This document shows, piece after piece, positions 9,090-18,364 of a stretch of DNA of 64,000 bases. The translations under genes and the position numbers were made by a program. Each line of letters begins with the position of its first letter. Position 1 is the first letter of the stretch. A model generated the notes under the pieces. It had not been told where the DNA came from, ran no database searches, and saw only the letters and a list, made by a program, of their open reading frames with translations. The stretch is from Labilithrix sp. (GTDB lineage: Bacteria; Myxococcota_A; Polyangia; Polyangiales; Polyangiaceae): positions 1 to 64,000 of the forward strand of contig JAHBWF010000012.1 in assembly GCA_019637105.1 (NCBI GenBank), written 5' to 3'.

Positions 9090-10679
9090 ATGTCGAACGA
9101 CTCACCCGCGGTGAGCGAGCCCGAAGCTCGAGCGGACGCCGCGCCGCCGCAGGACGAGGCGCCGCCGCGGTCGGACGCTCACGCCACGACGGCGGCTCCG
9201 CACGAGGCCGCGGGCGAAGGCGCGACGGCGCTCCGGAACGGCCTCCGTCTCGGCGTCTCGCTCCTCCTGACGTGGGGCGTCGCCCTCGTCATCACGTTCA
9301 CGCTCCCGAAGTACCTCGGGCCGCTGTTCTGGGGCTACTACAAGTACGGCTTCGAGTACGCCGCGACGCTGGCCGTGTTCGTCGGCTTCGGCGTCGACAC
9401 GTACATCTCGCGCGAGGTCGCGGTCCGCCCGAAGCACGCGAGCGATTTCTTCGGCGGGGTCGTCGCCGTCCGGACGCTCGCCGTGCTGCCGCTGTTCGCG
9501 TACGGCTGGTACCACCTCGGGCACAAGCTTCACGAAGAGCGCCTCGCCGCGGCGATGTTCGGCGTCACGCAGGTCTTCGTCGTGATGAACCAGACGTTCC
9601 AGCAGACGCTGCAGGCGGCGTCGCGGGTCGGGGGCCTGGCCGTCGCGAACGTCGTCGCGAAGGTGCTCTGGGGCGGCGGGACCTTCGCGGCCGTCATGCT
9701 GGGCGCGCCGTTCTGGTTCTTGCCGCTCCCGATGCTCGCCTCCGAGGCGCTGAAGGCGGCGTTCCTCTACTGGGCGACGCGCGAGGCCGTCGGGCTCCGG
9801 ATCGTGCTCGATCTCGCGGCGACGAAGACCGTGCTCCGCGTCGCCTTCCCGTTCTTCATCGCCAACGCGGCCGTCACGCTCGGCTCGACGATCGACGTCG
9901 TCGTCCTCCGCGAGCTCGTCCCCGAGGGCTCGGAGGAGGTCGGCTGGTACAGCGCCGCGCGCGAGATCGCGCGCCTCTCGGCGCTCATGTCGCCCGTGCT
10001 CTCCGGCGTCCTCGTCCCGATGATGAGCCGCGCCAAGCACCGGAGTGAGGACGAGTTCTTCCGGATCCTCCGCCGAGGCATCGAGGGCGTGGGCGTCGTG
10101 TCGATCCCGCTCACGCTGATGCTCGCGCTCGGCGCCGAGCTCGTGATCGGCGCGGCGCTGAAGGAGAAGTTCCTCCCGGCCGCCGCGAGCCTCGAGTGGC
10201 TCGCGCCCACGTTCGTCCTCGCCTACTTCAACGTGCTGCTCTGGATCGCGCTCATGATCCTCGATCGCTCGTGGACCATCACGGTGATCTCGTTCGTCGG
10301 GCTGGCGCTCCTCCCGGTCTTCATCCTCGGCATCGTCCCGCTCACGCGCGCGCTCGGCCCCGGCTCCACGGGGATGGGCGTGGCGATGGCGCTGTCGGCC
10401 CGCGAGCTCGTGATCGCCGTCGTGTTCTTCGCGTTCCTCGGCAAGCGCGCGGTCGATCGGCGCAACGCGCTCGCCATCGCGAAGTCGTTCGGGATCTGCG
10501 GCGTGGTGGTCGCCGTCCACGTCTGGCTCGCCGGCCTCGGCCACGCTCGCCTCCTCGTCGACATGGCGGTCTACGGCGCGCTGATGCTCGGCGCCGGCGT
10601 GGTCCGCCCGCGCGACATCAAGGACGTCCTCCGGATGATCAAGGACCGGAAGAAGATCCAGGCGGAGGCGGCGGGCTGA
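9090..10679 (+). CDS. Wzx-type polysaccharide flippase
   Basis: 529 residues. A hydrophilic, Ala/Pro/Glu-rich N-terminus of about 45 residues precedes roughly 12-14 hydrophobic helices. The fold pattern matches the MOP/oligosaccharide flippase superfamily: the early segment LGPLFWGYYKYGFEYAATLAVFVGFG with the following EVAVRPK, and a repeat half beginning FPFFIANAAVTLGS. Members move undecaprenyl-linked glycan units across the inner membrane. It is transcribed away from the kinase operon and ends convergently with the outer-membrane barrel gene 33 bp away. The start ATG 9090 has AAGGG about 10 nt upstream. Which glycan it exports is inferred from context only. Confidence 0.85.
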   Translation: MSNDSPAVSEPEARADAAPPQDEAPPRSDAHATTAAPHEAAGEGATALRNGLRLGVSLLLTWGVALVITFTLPKYLGPLFWGYYKYGFEYAATLAVFVGFGVDTYISREVAVRPKHASDFFGGVVAVRTLAVLPLFAYGWYHLGHKLHEERLAAAMFGVTQVFVVMNQTFQQTLQAASRVGGLAVANVVAKVLWGGGTFAAVMLGAPFWFLPLPMLASEALKAAFLYWATREAVGLRIVLDLAATKTVLRVAFPFFIANAAVTLGSTIDVVVLRELVPEGSEEVGWYSAAREIARLSALMSPVLSGVLVPMMSRAKHRSEDEFFRILRRGIEGVGVVSIPLTLMLALGAELVIGAALKEKFLPAAASLEWLAPTFVLAYFNVLLWIALMILDRSWTITVISFVGLALLPVFILGIVPLTRALGPGSTGMGVAMALSARELVIAVVFFAFLGKRAVDRRNALAIAKSFGICGVVVAVHVWLAGLGHARLLVDMAVYGALMLGAGVVRPRDIKDVLRMIKDRKKIQAEAAG

Positions 10680-10712
10680 GCGCGCTCGCGGCGCGCCGCC
10701 CGGGCGCGGGCC

Positions 10713-12062
10713 TCAGAACCGCGCCGGCAGCGGCACCCACGAGAGCCCGCCGTAGACCGTGAGCTGCGTCAGCTCGTTGAAGCGCACGGCGTTGTTGAAG
10801 TCCTGGTAACCCGCCCGGAGCCCGAGGTCGGCGGAGAAGGTCGGCGTGATCCGGTACTGCACGCTCGCGTCACCGAGGACGATCTGGTACTCGGCGACGG
10901 ACCGCGGCGTGGCGAAGACGCGCGCGTGAGCGAGGGCGCCGCGGAACGTGACGCGGTCGATCGAGTAGTTCGCGGCGAGCGACAGGACGGCGCGCTGCTC
11001 GAGGTCGCCGGAGAAGAGATCGATCCACGGCTGGACCTTCGCGACCGCGCCGAGCTGGAGGCGGTGCCCCCGGCCTCCGAACACGGCGTACGGCGCCGCC
11101 CCCGGCGGGATCCGGGGCTGGCCCCACGAGTCCCACAAGAGCGCGGCGTGGCCGAGCGTGAACATCGTAAAGCCGTTGATCTGGTCGCCGCCGATCGCGG
11201 CGCCGCCCATGACCTCGCTCGAGAGCTTGTTGCTGTAGTAGTGGCGCCAGGTCTGCGTCGCCTCGGTGCGGACGATGACGACACCTTCTCGGTCGTCCTG
11301 GAACGTCGTGGAGACGCGCCCCGCGCCCACCGTCGTCACGAAGCGATCGCTCCGCGTCGCCGCATGATCGAGCGAGAGGCTCGCGCCGGGCCCCTGCGTG
11401 AGGGCGATGACGCCGCGCGAGCTGCGATCCGCCCCGCCGAAGGCGTTGTACGTCGCGCCCGGGATGAGCGCGGTGCGCGCGCTCAGCCTGATCGGGACGA
11501 AGAGCTGCGTCTGCACGAACAGGAGGCGGAAGCGCGCCCCGATGATCGCCGGGATGATCGGGTTGGGATCGGGCGGCAGCGCCACGCCGTTCCAGGAAGC
11601 CTGCACGAGCAGCGCCGTGGTGGAGATCGGGCCGTAGGCGAGGAACTGGTAGAGCGAGAGCCGCCACCGGGGCCGGACCACCTCGTAGCCGACGCCGCCG
11701 TTGTGGAGCGCCGAGAGCGGCGTCGCGTTCGGATCGGCGAGGTTCAGCGTCTCCGGGTTGATCAGGTTCGGATCGGGCAGCGTCCGGTCCCAGGAGGTCG
11801 TGTGGATGAACCGCGGGTTGTAGATCGCAACGAAGTGGTTCTGCCCGCCGCGCCAGATGAGGTCGTAGCGGAGCAGCGGGTTCAGCTCGGTCTCGGCGGC
11901 ATTGATGTCGCTGCCGATCTTCATGCGCTCCTCGACGCGCGCCTGGACGTAGCCCTGCTGCGCCACGTCCATCGGCATGACAGCAGTGAACGGGAGCATC
12001 GGCGCGGTTTCGGTCCTTCGGTCCGTCACGGGGCCCGGAGCGAGCCCACCCTCGGCGCTCAC
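10713..12062 (-). CDS. Predicted outer-membrane beta-barrel protein
   Basis: 449 residues with no cytoplasmic enzyme motif. The sequence alternates polar and hydrophobic residues in short strands rich in Tyr, Phe and Trp, and ends ...LSWVPLPARF with a terminal Phe, the usual beta-signal of outer-membrane barrels. Repeated pieces such as RTALIPGATYNAFG and ADLGLRAGYQDFNN look like strands joined by turns. No signal peptide is visible: GTG 12062 is the first possible start after an in-frame stop at 12096-12098, so the real N-terminus may be misread. By context it could be the polysaccharide porin of this locus, analogous to the Wzp barrels of Myxococcus; this is inference. Confidence 0.65.
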   Translation of the reverse strand: MSAEGGLAPGPVTDRRTETAPMLPFTAVMPMDVAQQGYVQARVEERMKIGSDINAAETELNPLLRYDLIWRGGQNHFVAIYNPRFIHTTSWDRTLPDPNLINPETLNLADPNATPLSALHNGGVGYEVVRPRWRLSLYQFLAYGPISTTALLVQASWNGVALPPDPNPIIPAIIGARFRLLFVQTQLFVPIRLSARTALIPGATYNAFGGADRSSRGVIALTQGPGASLSLDHAATRSDRFVTTVGAGRVSTTFQDDREGVVIVRTEATQTWRHYYSNKLSSEVMGGAAIGGDQINGFTMFTLGHAALLWDSWGQPRIPPGAAPYAVFGGRGHRLQLGAVAKVQPWIDLFSGDLEQRAVLSLAANYSIDRVTFRGALAHARVFATPRSVAEYQIVLGDASVQYRITPTFSADLGLRAGYQDFNNAVRFNELTQLTVYGGLSWVPLPARF

Positions 12063-12242
12063 CTTCGAGCGAACGAGCGTCCTACGTATATCGGCTCAGG
12101 GCCTACGCGAACAAGACCGTCTCGTGACAACGTGCCCGTCCGGCGACGCGCGGCACACCGCTTGCGAACGTGCTCGCACCCGACCTCGTCGGGGATCCTG
12201 GGAGGAGCCGAGAGTACCGGGCGCCTCGACAAGGAGAAAGCC

Positions 12243-12836
12243 ATGGCAAGGGGACAAGCGACGACGAAGATCACGACCAACCGCGAAGAGATCCGCCGCT
12301 GGGTGGAGTCCAAAGGCGGCTGGCCGGCCCGCGTGAAGGGGACCGAACGCGGCAACGATCCTGGGCTTCTCCGGATCGACTTCCCGGGCTTCAGCGGGGT
12401 GGAGACGCTCGCGAAGATGTCGTGGGACGACTGGTTCAAGTGGTTCGACAAGAAGAAGCTCGCGTTCGTTCACCAGCCGAACACCCGCTTCTCGAAGCTC
12501 ATCGCGCGCGAAACGGCGATCGCCCGGGCCGGCATCCGCGCCACGCCCCGTCGTGCGACCGGGGCGAAGCGCGCCACCGCGAAGCGCACGACGACCAAGC
12601 GCGCGACGACCAAGCGCGCGACGACCAAGGGCGCCGCGCCGAAGCTCGCGCGGCTCTCGAAGAAGCCCGCGACCGGGAGCACGAGCAAGCGCGGCGCCGC
12701 GACCGGCGGTCGCTCCCGCCCCAAGCGCGCCACCACGCGCCCCGCCGCGCCGAAGCGCGCCGGCGCCAAGCGCGCGAAGCGCGGCGCGGCCAAGCGCACG
12801 ATCAAGCGCCGCGGCGAAAAGCGCGCGTCGCGCTGA
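12243..12836 (+). CDS. Small conserved-domain protein with histone-H1-like basic tail
   Basis: 197 residues. ATG 12243 is preceded by an excellent ribosome-binding site (AAGGAG, about 7 nt away). Residues about 10-80 form a compact domain (REEIRRWVESKGGWPARVKG, LLRIDFPGFSG, SWDDWFKWFDKKKLAFVHQ). It resembles a widespread short bacterial domain often mislabelled as a glucan-branching enzyme. Residues about 97-197 are almost only Lys, Arg, Ala, Thr, Pro and Gly, with repeated KRATTKRATTK and KRAGAKRAKR units, like eukaryotic H1 or bacterial HctB/AlgP tails. It probably binds DNA or another polyanion through the tail. The role of the N-terminal domain is unknown. Confidence 0.8.
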   Translation: MARGQATTKITTNREEIRRWVESKGGWPARVKGTERGNDPGLLRIDFPGFSGVETLAKMSWDDWFKWFDKKKLAFVHQPNTRFSKLIARETAIARAGIRATPRRATGAKRATAKRTTTKRATTKRATTKGAAPKLARLSKKPATGSTSKRGAATGGRSRPKRATTRPAAPKRAGAKRAKRGAAKRTIKRRGEKRASR

Positions 12837-12849
12837 GCGCGGCTCGGAG

Positions 12850-12878
12850 GACGAGGAGACCCGCGTGGTCTTCTCGTC
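12850..12878. terminator. Bidirectional terminator between convergent genes
   Basis: GACGAGGAGACC (12850-12861) pairs with GGTCTTCTCGTC (12867-12878) across a 5-nt loop. There are 11 Watson-Crick pairs and one G-T. It lies 14 bp after the stop of the H1-tailed protein gene and 66 bp beyond the stop of the co-polymerase gene on the other strand. Confidence 0.55.
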
Positions 12879-12943
12879 GCTCCGCGCGCGTCCCCGCGGC
12901 GACGCGCGCGCCCGCGTCCGCGGCGACGCGCGCGCCGAGCCCG

Positions 12944-14473
12944 CTACGAGAACGTCGCGAAGACGGGCAGCCCGAGGCGGTCGCGCACGTCGCGCGGCTC
13001 GAAGAAGATGCCCGAGAAGCGATCCGCGAGCGCAGCCACCGCGAGCACCGCGGCGATCGTGGAGAGCACGCCGATGGCGATCGCGATGAGGCCCACCGGG
13101 CGCTTCGGACCGGTCGGCACCTCCGCGGGGTGGACGACCTTGTAGCGGTTCTTGAACGCCGCCTCGGCGGTCTTCATCTCGATGCGCGCCGCGTCGAGCT
13201 GCGTGACGAGCTCGCTGTACTTCCGCGTCACCGTGTCGAACTGCACCTGCGCGTCCTGCAGGCTCTTCGTCGCGCCGGCGGTCGGCTCGACGGGGACGGG
13301 CGCGGGGGTGACGGCCCGCGGCGTCGCCGGCTTCGGCTCGTTGGCGCGGGCGTCCGCCGCGGCGCGCTGCTTGGCGGCGATCTCGTTCAGGATCTCGCGC
13401 TCCTCCGCGCGGAGCTTGGCGAGCGGGGGCGGGTCCACCCGCGTCGCGTCGAGCGTCTGCTTGAGCGCGATGACCTCGGGGTGGCCCTCGGCGAGCGTCT
13501 GGCGCTTCTGGATCAGCTCCTGGTTCAGCTCCGCTTCGCGGCGGAGCTTCGCCTCCTGGAGCACCGCGATCTGCTGGCGGACCTGCTCGAGGCGCGCCTT
13601 CAGCGCCGGATCCGCCTCCTCGAGGCGCGCGCGATCGTTCACGCCCTGCGGGAGGTTCGGGATGACGATGTTCACCCGCTCCTTCGGGTTCGCGAGCTTC
13701 TGCTGGCGCACGAGCTCGGCCGCGGAGACCTCGAGGTCCTTGTGCGCCTGGGCGACGCTGGCCTCGTAGATCTTGAGGCGCTCGGGGATGACGCCGACCT
13801 CGGACTGGAAGCGCGCCTCCAGGAAGTTCTTCACCGCCGCGTCGACGATGTCGCGCGCGGCCTCGGGCTCCGACCAGTCGAGCTTCACCGTCACGGTCGT
13901 CGCGTCGACCCAGACCTTGAGGCGGTGCTGGATGTTCGTGACCAGGGCGTCGTACTTCTCGTCGTCGGTCGGGGCCGCCTTGCCGATCTTCCGGTTGATC
14001 TTGTCGATCAAGCGGCGATGCGGCTGCCGCATCTCGTCCCAGCGCGAGACGAGGTTCTTCTGCCGGACGATGGCGATGATGTTGTCGTGCGCCATCACCT
14101 GCTCCTCGTACTCCTTGGAGATGTTGCGCATCTCCTCGGGCGAGAGCTGCTGCGTCTGCGCGCCCGTGATGACCTGCGTCCGCTGGACGAGGACGCGCGC
14201 TTCGACCTCGTAGCTGCGCGGGGCGAAGATCGCACCGAGCACGGTGAGCGCGCCGCAGATCATCACGACGACGAACGAGAGACCCTTGCGGCGCTTGGCC
14301 GACCGAGCCGCCTCCGCGACGCGCTCCTTGACCGCGATGCTCGGTCCGTCGTCGTCGTCGTCGCCGCGCCCGCCTCCGCCGCCGCGCCCACCGCCGCCTC
14401 CGCTGCGGGAGGCCGTGGGGTACTGCAGCTTCGGATCGGGTCGAAAGAGTGTCGCTTCTTCGATTCGAGCCAT
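12944..14473 (-). CDS. Wzz-type polysaccharide co-polymerase without kinase domain
   Basis: 509 residues. A Gly/Asp-rich N-terminal linker (24-45) is followed by a transmembrane segment at about 63-83 (LSFVVVMICGALTVLGAIFAP) and the Wzz N-terminal fold (YEVEARVLVQR). A long periplasmic coiled-coil region spans about 150-440, then comes a proline-containing second transmembrane segment at about 462-485 after PTGPKRPVG. These are the hallmarks of PCP-2a proteins that set chain length in Wzx/Wzy pathways. The C-terminal BY-kinase domain seen in Wzc is absent. A separate, degenerate BY-kinase-like protein is encoded at 20175. A second membrane Ser/Thr kinase lies 88 bp upstream and may be cotranscribed. 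Confidence 0.85.
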   Translation of the reverse strand: MARIEEATLFRPDPKLQYPTASRSGGGGGRGGGGGRGDDDDDGPSIAVKERVAEAARSAKRRKGLSFVVVMICGALTVLGAIFAPRSYEVEARVLVQRTQVITGAQTQQLSPEEMRNISKEYEEQVMAHDNIIAIVRQKNLVSRWDEMRQPHRRLIDKINRKIGKAAPTDDEKYDALVTNIQHRLKVWVDATTVTVKLDWSEPEAARDIVDAAVKNFLEARFQSEVGVIPERLKIYEASVAQAHKDLEVSAAELVRQQKLANPKERVNIVIPNLPQGVNDRARLEEADPALKARLEQVRQQIAVLQEAKLRREAELNQELIQKRQTLAEGHPEVIALKQTLDATRVDPPPLAKLRAEEREILNEIAAKQRAAADARANEPKPATPRAVTPAPVPVEPTAGATKSLQDAQVQFDTVTRKYSELVTQLDAARIEMKTAEAAFKNRYKVVHPAEVPTGPKRPVGLIAIAIGVLSTIAAVLAVAALADRFSGIFFEPRDVRDRLGLPVFATFS

Positions 14474-14561
14474 CGCGATGAGCCTTGTCTGTCAGCTTAG
14501 CCGGGAGTGCACGGGAGCATCCCGAGAATGTGCGACGCGGCGCCCTCGCCCTCCGGCGTCG

Positions 14562-16385
14562 CTAGTCGGGCGTGCCGAACGGGTCGGGCGGGAGTGTGGT
14601 CGGTATCGGGGGAGGTTCGTCCTGAGGAGGATCGGGTGGGGCCTCCGGCGGATCCGGAGGATCCGCCGGCGCGGGCGTCGGGCTGACCTTCGGCGTCCGC
14701 GCGACGGGCGGTCGCGTTGCATTCCCCGTGCGCGGCGACGCGGTCGCCGACGCCTTCAGCGGAGAGTCGCCCGTCGCGGCGGCGTCCTTCACGAGCTCCT
14801 TCGCGTCGAGCTCGAGCGTCGGGATCGTCGGATCGAACGAGGGCTCCGGCGCGGCCGAGGGCGCCAGCGTAACCGAGGGCGCCGGCGTGGCCGGCTCGGC
14901 CGAGACCACCGGCGTCGCGGACGTGAGCGGAGCCTCCGCGGAGGGGACGCTCTGCGCGTCGCCGCCCGCGGGCCGGTTCACCGCGAAGAACGCGACGCCG
15001 CCGATCGCCGCGAGCAGGAGGGCGCCGCCGACGAGCCAGACGCCGCCGCCGGACCGCCGGGTCCCGACCTGCGCCATGAGCCCCGCGTCCTGCTCGGGCG
15101 CGAGCGTGCTGCCGACGGCAGGGTAGCTCCCCTCCTGGCCGTCCGGCCGCGAGCCGAGGGGCGCGCGCACGATCGCCGCCGGGAGCACCGCGGCGACGCC
15201 GCGGGGGGGCAGCGGCGCCGTCGGCCCGAGGTCCACGCTCGGCCCGAGGTCCACGCTCGACGACGCCGCCGGGACGAGCGGCATCGTCCCGGCGCTCTTC
15301 ACCGCGGGCGCGCCGGCGTCGCCCGGCCCGCCGATGCCGATGAACGTGCCGCCGGGGCCCTCCGAAAGCTTCTTCTTCGGCGCCGCGCTCGGCAGCGGCG
15401 GCGGCAGGCCCGTGCGCACGACGACCTCCGCGTCGCGCGCGCCGTTGTCGAGGTGCGTGGCGTCGAGGTCGATCGCGTCGTCGAGCCAGCCCGGAGGCGG
15501 CACGCTCATGGGCTTGCCGAGGCCGAGCATCACGCGCGCTTCGCGGAACGCACGGCGGAACGCCTCGACCGACTGCCAGCGCTCCTCCATCTTGAAGCGG
15601 AGCGCGGTGTCGATCGCGGCGGCGATCGGCGCCGGCAGGTCCTGCTTCACGAGGGAGATCGAGCGCGCCTTGACGGTCGCGGCCGCGAGCAGCTTCGCCT
15701 GGACGTGGGGCCCGAGGTGCACCGTCTGGCCGGTGATCGCCGTGAAGAGCGTCGCGCCGAGCGACCAGATGTCGGAGCGGTGATCGACCTTCTCGCGCGC
15801 CCCGAGGGCTTGCTCGGGCGACATGAACGACGGCGTCCCGAGGACGAGGCCGAACATCGAGAGCTTGCTCCGCGCGCTGCTGTCGAAGACGCGCGCCACG
15901 CCGAAATCGAGGAGCTTGACCGAGCCGTCGTCGCAGACGAAGACGTTCTGAGGCTTGAGGTCTCGATGGATGATCCCGGCCGCGTGCACCGCCTGGAGGA
16001 CGTCCATGAGCTTGTCCGCGATGTCGAGGATCTCGACGAGCTCGATCTGTCCGCCCCGGTCCTGCCGCAACGTCTCGAGCGTCTTGCCCTCGAGCAGGTC
16101 CATCACGAGGAAGACGCATCCGTCGTCGGTCACCCCGTCGTCGAGGACCCGCACGATGCCCGCGTGCTTGACGGAGTTGGTGAGGTAGCCCTCGCCGAGG
16201 AAGCGCTCGCAGACGGCCTCGTCGGTGCAGAGCGTCGGGTGCAGGATCTTGAGCGCAGCGCGAGCGCCGTTGCGGTGCGTCACGGCGTAGACGGCCGCCA
16301 TCGACCCGGAGCCCAGGAGCGAGTCCACGCGCCACTTTCCGGCGATTACACTTCCGAGGCGCCGTTCGGCCGGGTCACTGCTCAT
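14562..16385 (-). CDS. Membrane-anchored Ser/Thr protein kinase with Pro-rich C-terminus
   Basis: 607 residues. Residues 15-285 are a Hanks-type kinase with LLGSGSMAAVY (23-33), AALK with Lys46, HRDLKPQN (140-147), LLDFGVAR (158-165) and MSPEQA. One transmembrane helix near 446-466 (VWLVGGALLLAAIGGVAFFAV) follows a disordered juxtamembrane region rich in Pro, Ala and Gly. The extracytoplasmic part is Ala/Pro/Ser-rich and ends in a polyproline-acidic tail (PDPPEAPPDPPQDEPPP) that could span part of the envelope. All key catalytic residues are present, so it should be active. The position next to the Wzz-like gene suggests control of polysaccharide assembly, which is inference. Confidence 0.9.
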   Translation of the reverse strand: MSSDPAERRLGSVIAGKWRVDSLLGSGSMAAVYAVTHRNGARAALKILHPTLCTDEAVCERFLGEGYLTNSVKHAGIVRVLDDGVTDDGCVFLVMDLLEGKTLETLRQDRGGQIELVEILDIADKLMDVLQAVHAAGIIHRDLKPQNVFVCDDGSVKLLDFGVARVFDSSARSKLSMFGLVLGTPSFMSPEQALGAREKVDHRSDIWSLGATLFTAITGQTVHLGPHVQAKLLAAATVKARSISLVKQDLPAPIAAAIDTALRFKMEERWQSVEAFRRAFREARVMLGLGKPMSVPPPGWLDDAIDLDATHLDNGARDAEVVVRTGLPPPLPSAAPKKKLSEGPGGTFIGIGGPGDAGAPAVKSAGTMPLVPAASSSVDLGPSVDLGPTAPLPPRGVAAVLPAAIVRAPLGSRPDGQEGSYPAVGSTLAPEQDAGLMAQVGTRRSGGGVWLVGGALLLAAIGGVAFFAVNRPAGGDAQSVPSAEAPLTSATPVVSAEPATPAPSVTLAPSAAPEPSFDPTIPTLELDAKELVKDAAATGDSPLKASATASPRTGNATRPPVARTPKVSPTPAPADPPDPPEAPPDPPQDEPPPIPTTLPPDPFGTPD

Positions 16386-16583
16386 AGCCTAGGGCCCAAC
16401 GTTAGCACGACTAATGCCTAGACCTCGCGGCCCGGTGATGGGGCCGGCCCCGGGGCGGGGGGGCCAGCCCCGAGGGCCCGAGCCGCGGGGGCCCCGCCGG
16501 GCGGGGAGCCGGCGGCGGAGCGCCCGGGCCAGCGCGGGCACCGGCCAGCGCGGGCGCCGGGGCCCGAAGCGCGGCCGTCCACC
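16386..16583. other. Extremely G+C-rich intergenic spacer with short direct repeat
   Basis: The 198-bp gap is almost pure G+C and self-complementary in many registers. It contains a 16-bp tandem duplication differing at one base (16527-16542 and 16543-16558, unit GGCCAGCGCGGGCRCC). No convincing gene or T-tract is visible. It follows the stop of the Wzy/WaaL-like gene and precedes the kinase start on the minus strand, so it may end one transcript and start another. Confidence 0.4.
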
Positions 16584-18296
16584 TCAGCGCCCCCGCACGG
16601 CGAGACGAGACGCCACGGCGAACGCGACGCCGAACGTGACCAGGGTCGTGTAGCTGCTGAAGCCCTGATCGCCCCAGATCTGGACCACGCAGACCGCGAC
16701 GCAGCCGAACGACGCGAGCGCGGCGCTGCGCTCGAGCGGCGTCGCCGCGGCTCGGTAGCCCCGCATCGCGAGCGTGCCCGCCAGCGGGTAGACGAACCAG
16801 AGCGCCGTGAACCCGACGACGCCCGCGATCGACCAGAGCCAGAGTACGCCGTTGTGGGCGATGAGCCGGTAGTTCTGGAAGACCTCGCTCAGGTCGACCG
16901 GCGGGTTGTTCGGCGAGAACTCGTACTCGTGGCCGAACCCCTTCGTGAAAAGGGGGCTCTGCCGGAGCGTATGGATGAGGTTCTCGTTCTCGATGTCCCG
17001 CGAGATCGACGAGGTGTCTCGCTGGTCGAGCACCGAGGCGACGCTCTTCGCCGGCTTGAGCAGCGGCGAGGACGACGCGGCCTCCGCCCCGACGAGCACG
17101 TAGCCGACGAGGAGCGGCAGGGCGACCGCGAGCGCCATCGTGACGCGCCGCTTTCGCTTGCTCGGATCGAGCGCGAGGTAGATGGCGATGGGCGCGATCG
17201 CGAGGCTGACGAACGCGAGGCGGCGGTTGTTGAGCACGACGCCGAGGAAGATGATCGCGCCGAACGCGAGCGCGCGCAGCGTCGTCTTCCTCTTCCGTTG
17301 CTCGAGCGCGTGGGCGAGCAGGACGACGAGCGCGCTCACGAAGAGGACCGTGTCCGAGTGGGTCGTGCACCACTCCGGCTTCCCGGGCAGCGCCGTGATG
17401 CCCTGCGGGACGCAGACGCCGACGTAGACGTAGACGACGAGCAAGCTCCGCGCGACGGCCGTGAGGACGAACGCCGTGCCGACCGCGGCGAGGTCGTTCG
17501 GCACCCGCAGCGCGTACAGGAAGAGGAGCGCGACGAGCGGCAGCTGCAGCAGGTGGACGACCTGACGGAAGGTCCAGTCGACCTGCCCGCCTCGGGCGAG
17601 GCCGACGAGGGAGAGGAGGACGACCGCCCCGAGGAAGACGAGGAGCGCGTCGCGGGCGAACCGCGGCGGCGCCCGCTCGGCGCGCCTCCGGTTCGCCGGC
17701 CAGACGGCGCGGCAGAGGAGCCCCACCGTGGCGAAGAAGAAGACGGGCAGCGACGCGCCGGGGAGCCCCGAGAGCTCCTTGATCGTGCCGAAGTAGGCGA
17801 CGGCCGCCGGCCACATCACCGAGTCCCAGTAGCCGCCCTCCCCCTTCGCCACGAACATCGTCTCGCTGAACGACTCGATGAAGAGCGCGAGGACGAGGTA
17901 CGCGCGGACGCTCTTCCAGAGCTTCTGCCGGGCGAGGGCCCAGTAGAGGAGCGGCCCCCAGACGACGACGAAGACCGTGTCGAGGCGGAACGAGCTCGCC
18001 CACTCGCCGGGCCCGCTCCACGACGGCTGCGACGCGAAGGCGAGGAACGCCGACGCGAGGAAGACGCCGGCGACGAGCCACGCCGCCGAGCGCCAGTCGT
18101 TGTCGAGGAGGACCGCGCGATCGTCCTCGGCGTCGTCGACGGCGCGGACGCCGAACGCTCCGTAGGTCTGGTTGACGCGCTCCTGGAGCGCCTCGAGATC
18201 GGCCGGCGAGCCGAGGTGGCGGGGCAACGCGCCGCTCGGCTCCGCTCGGCTCTCACGCTCTTCGGTGTCGGTGTCGGTGTCGGCGTCGATCGGCAT
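16584..18296 (-). CDS. O-antigen polymerase/ligase-like membrane protein
   Basis: 570 residues with about 12 hydrophobic helices after an acidic N-terminus of about 70 residues. A large loop between late helices contains the polar block DTSSISRDIENENLIHTLRQ, then SPLFTKGFGHEYEF and RLIAHNGVLWLW. This HNG motif after a long periplasmic loop is typical of the Wzy/WaaL (O-antigen ligase) superfamily. It would polymerise or ligate lipid-linked glycan at the periplasmic face. Family assignment comes from topology and the loop motifs; these proteins are poorly conserved, so polymerase and ligase cannot be separated. It lies 68 bp after the CE2 esterase gene on the same strand. Confidence 0.7.
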   Translation of the reverse strand: MPIDADTDTDTEERESRAEPSGALPRHLGSPADLEALQERVNQTYGAFGVRAVDDAEDDRAVLLDNDWRSAAWLVAGVFLASAFLAFASQPSWSGPGEWASSFRLDTVFVVVWGPLLYWALARQKLWKSVRAYLVLALFIESFSETMFVAKGEGGYWDSVMWPAAVAYFGTIKELSGLPGASLPVFFFATVGLLCRAVWPANRRRAERAPPRFARDALLVFLGAVVLLSLVGLARGGQVDWTFRQVVHLLQLPLVALLFLYALRVPNDLAAVGTAFVLTAVARSLLVVYVYVGVCVPQGITALPGKPEWCTTHSDTVLFVSALVVLLAHALEQRKRKTTLRALAFGAIIFLGVVLNNRRLAFVSLAIAPIAIYLALDPSKRKRRVTMALAVALPLLVGYVLVGAEAASSSPLLKPAKSVASVLDQRDTSSISRDIENENLIHTLRQSPLFTKGFGHEYEFSPNNPPVDLSEVFQNYRLIAHNGVLWLWSIAGVVGFTALWFVYPLAGTLAMRGYRAAATPLERSAALASFGCVAVCVVQIWGDQGFSSYTTLVTFGVAFAVASRLAVRGR

Positions 18297-18364
18297 CGCG
18301 GCTCGTGAGGGCAGGACCCGACGAGATCGAGGCAGATCGCCCCGAGCCCGCGGCGGGCGCTACC

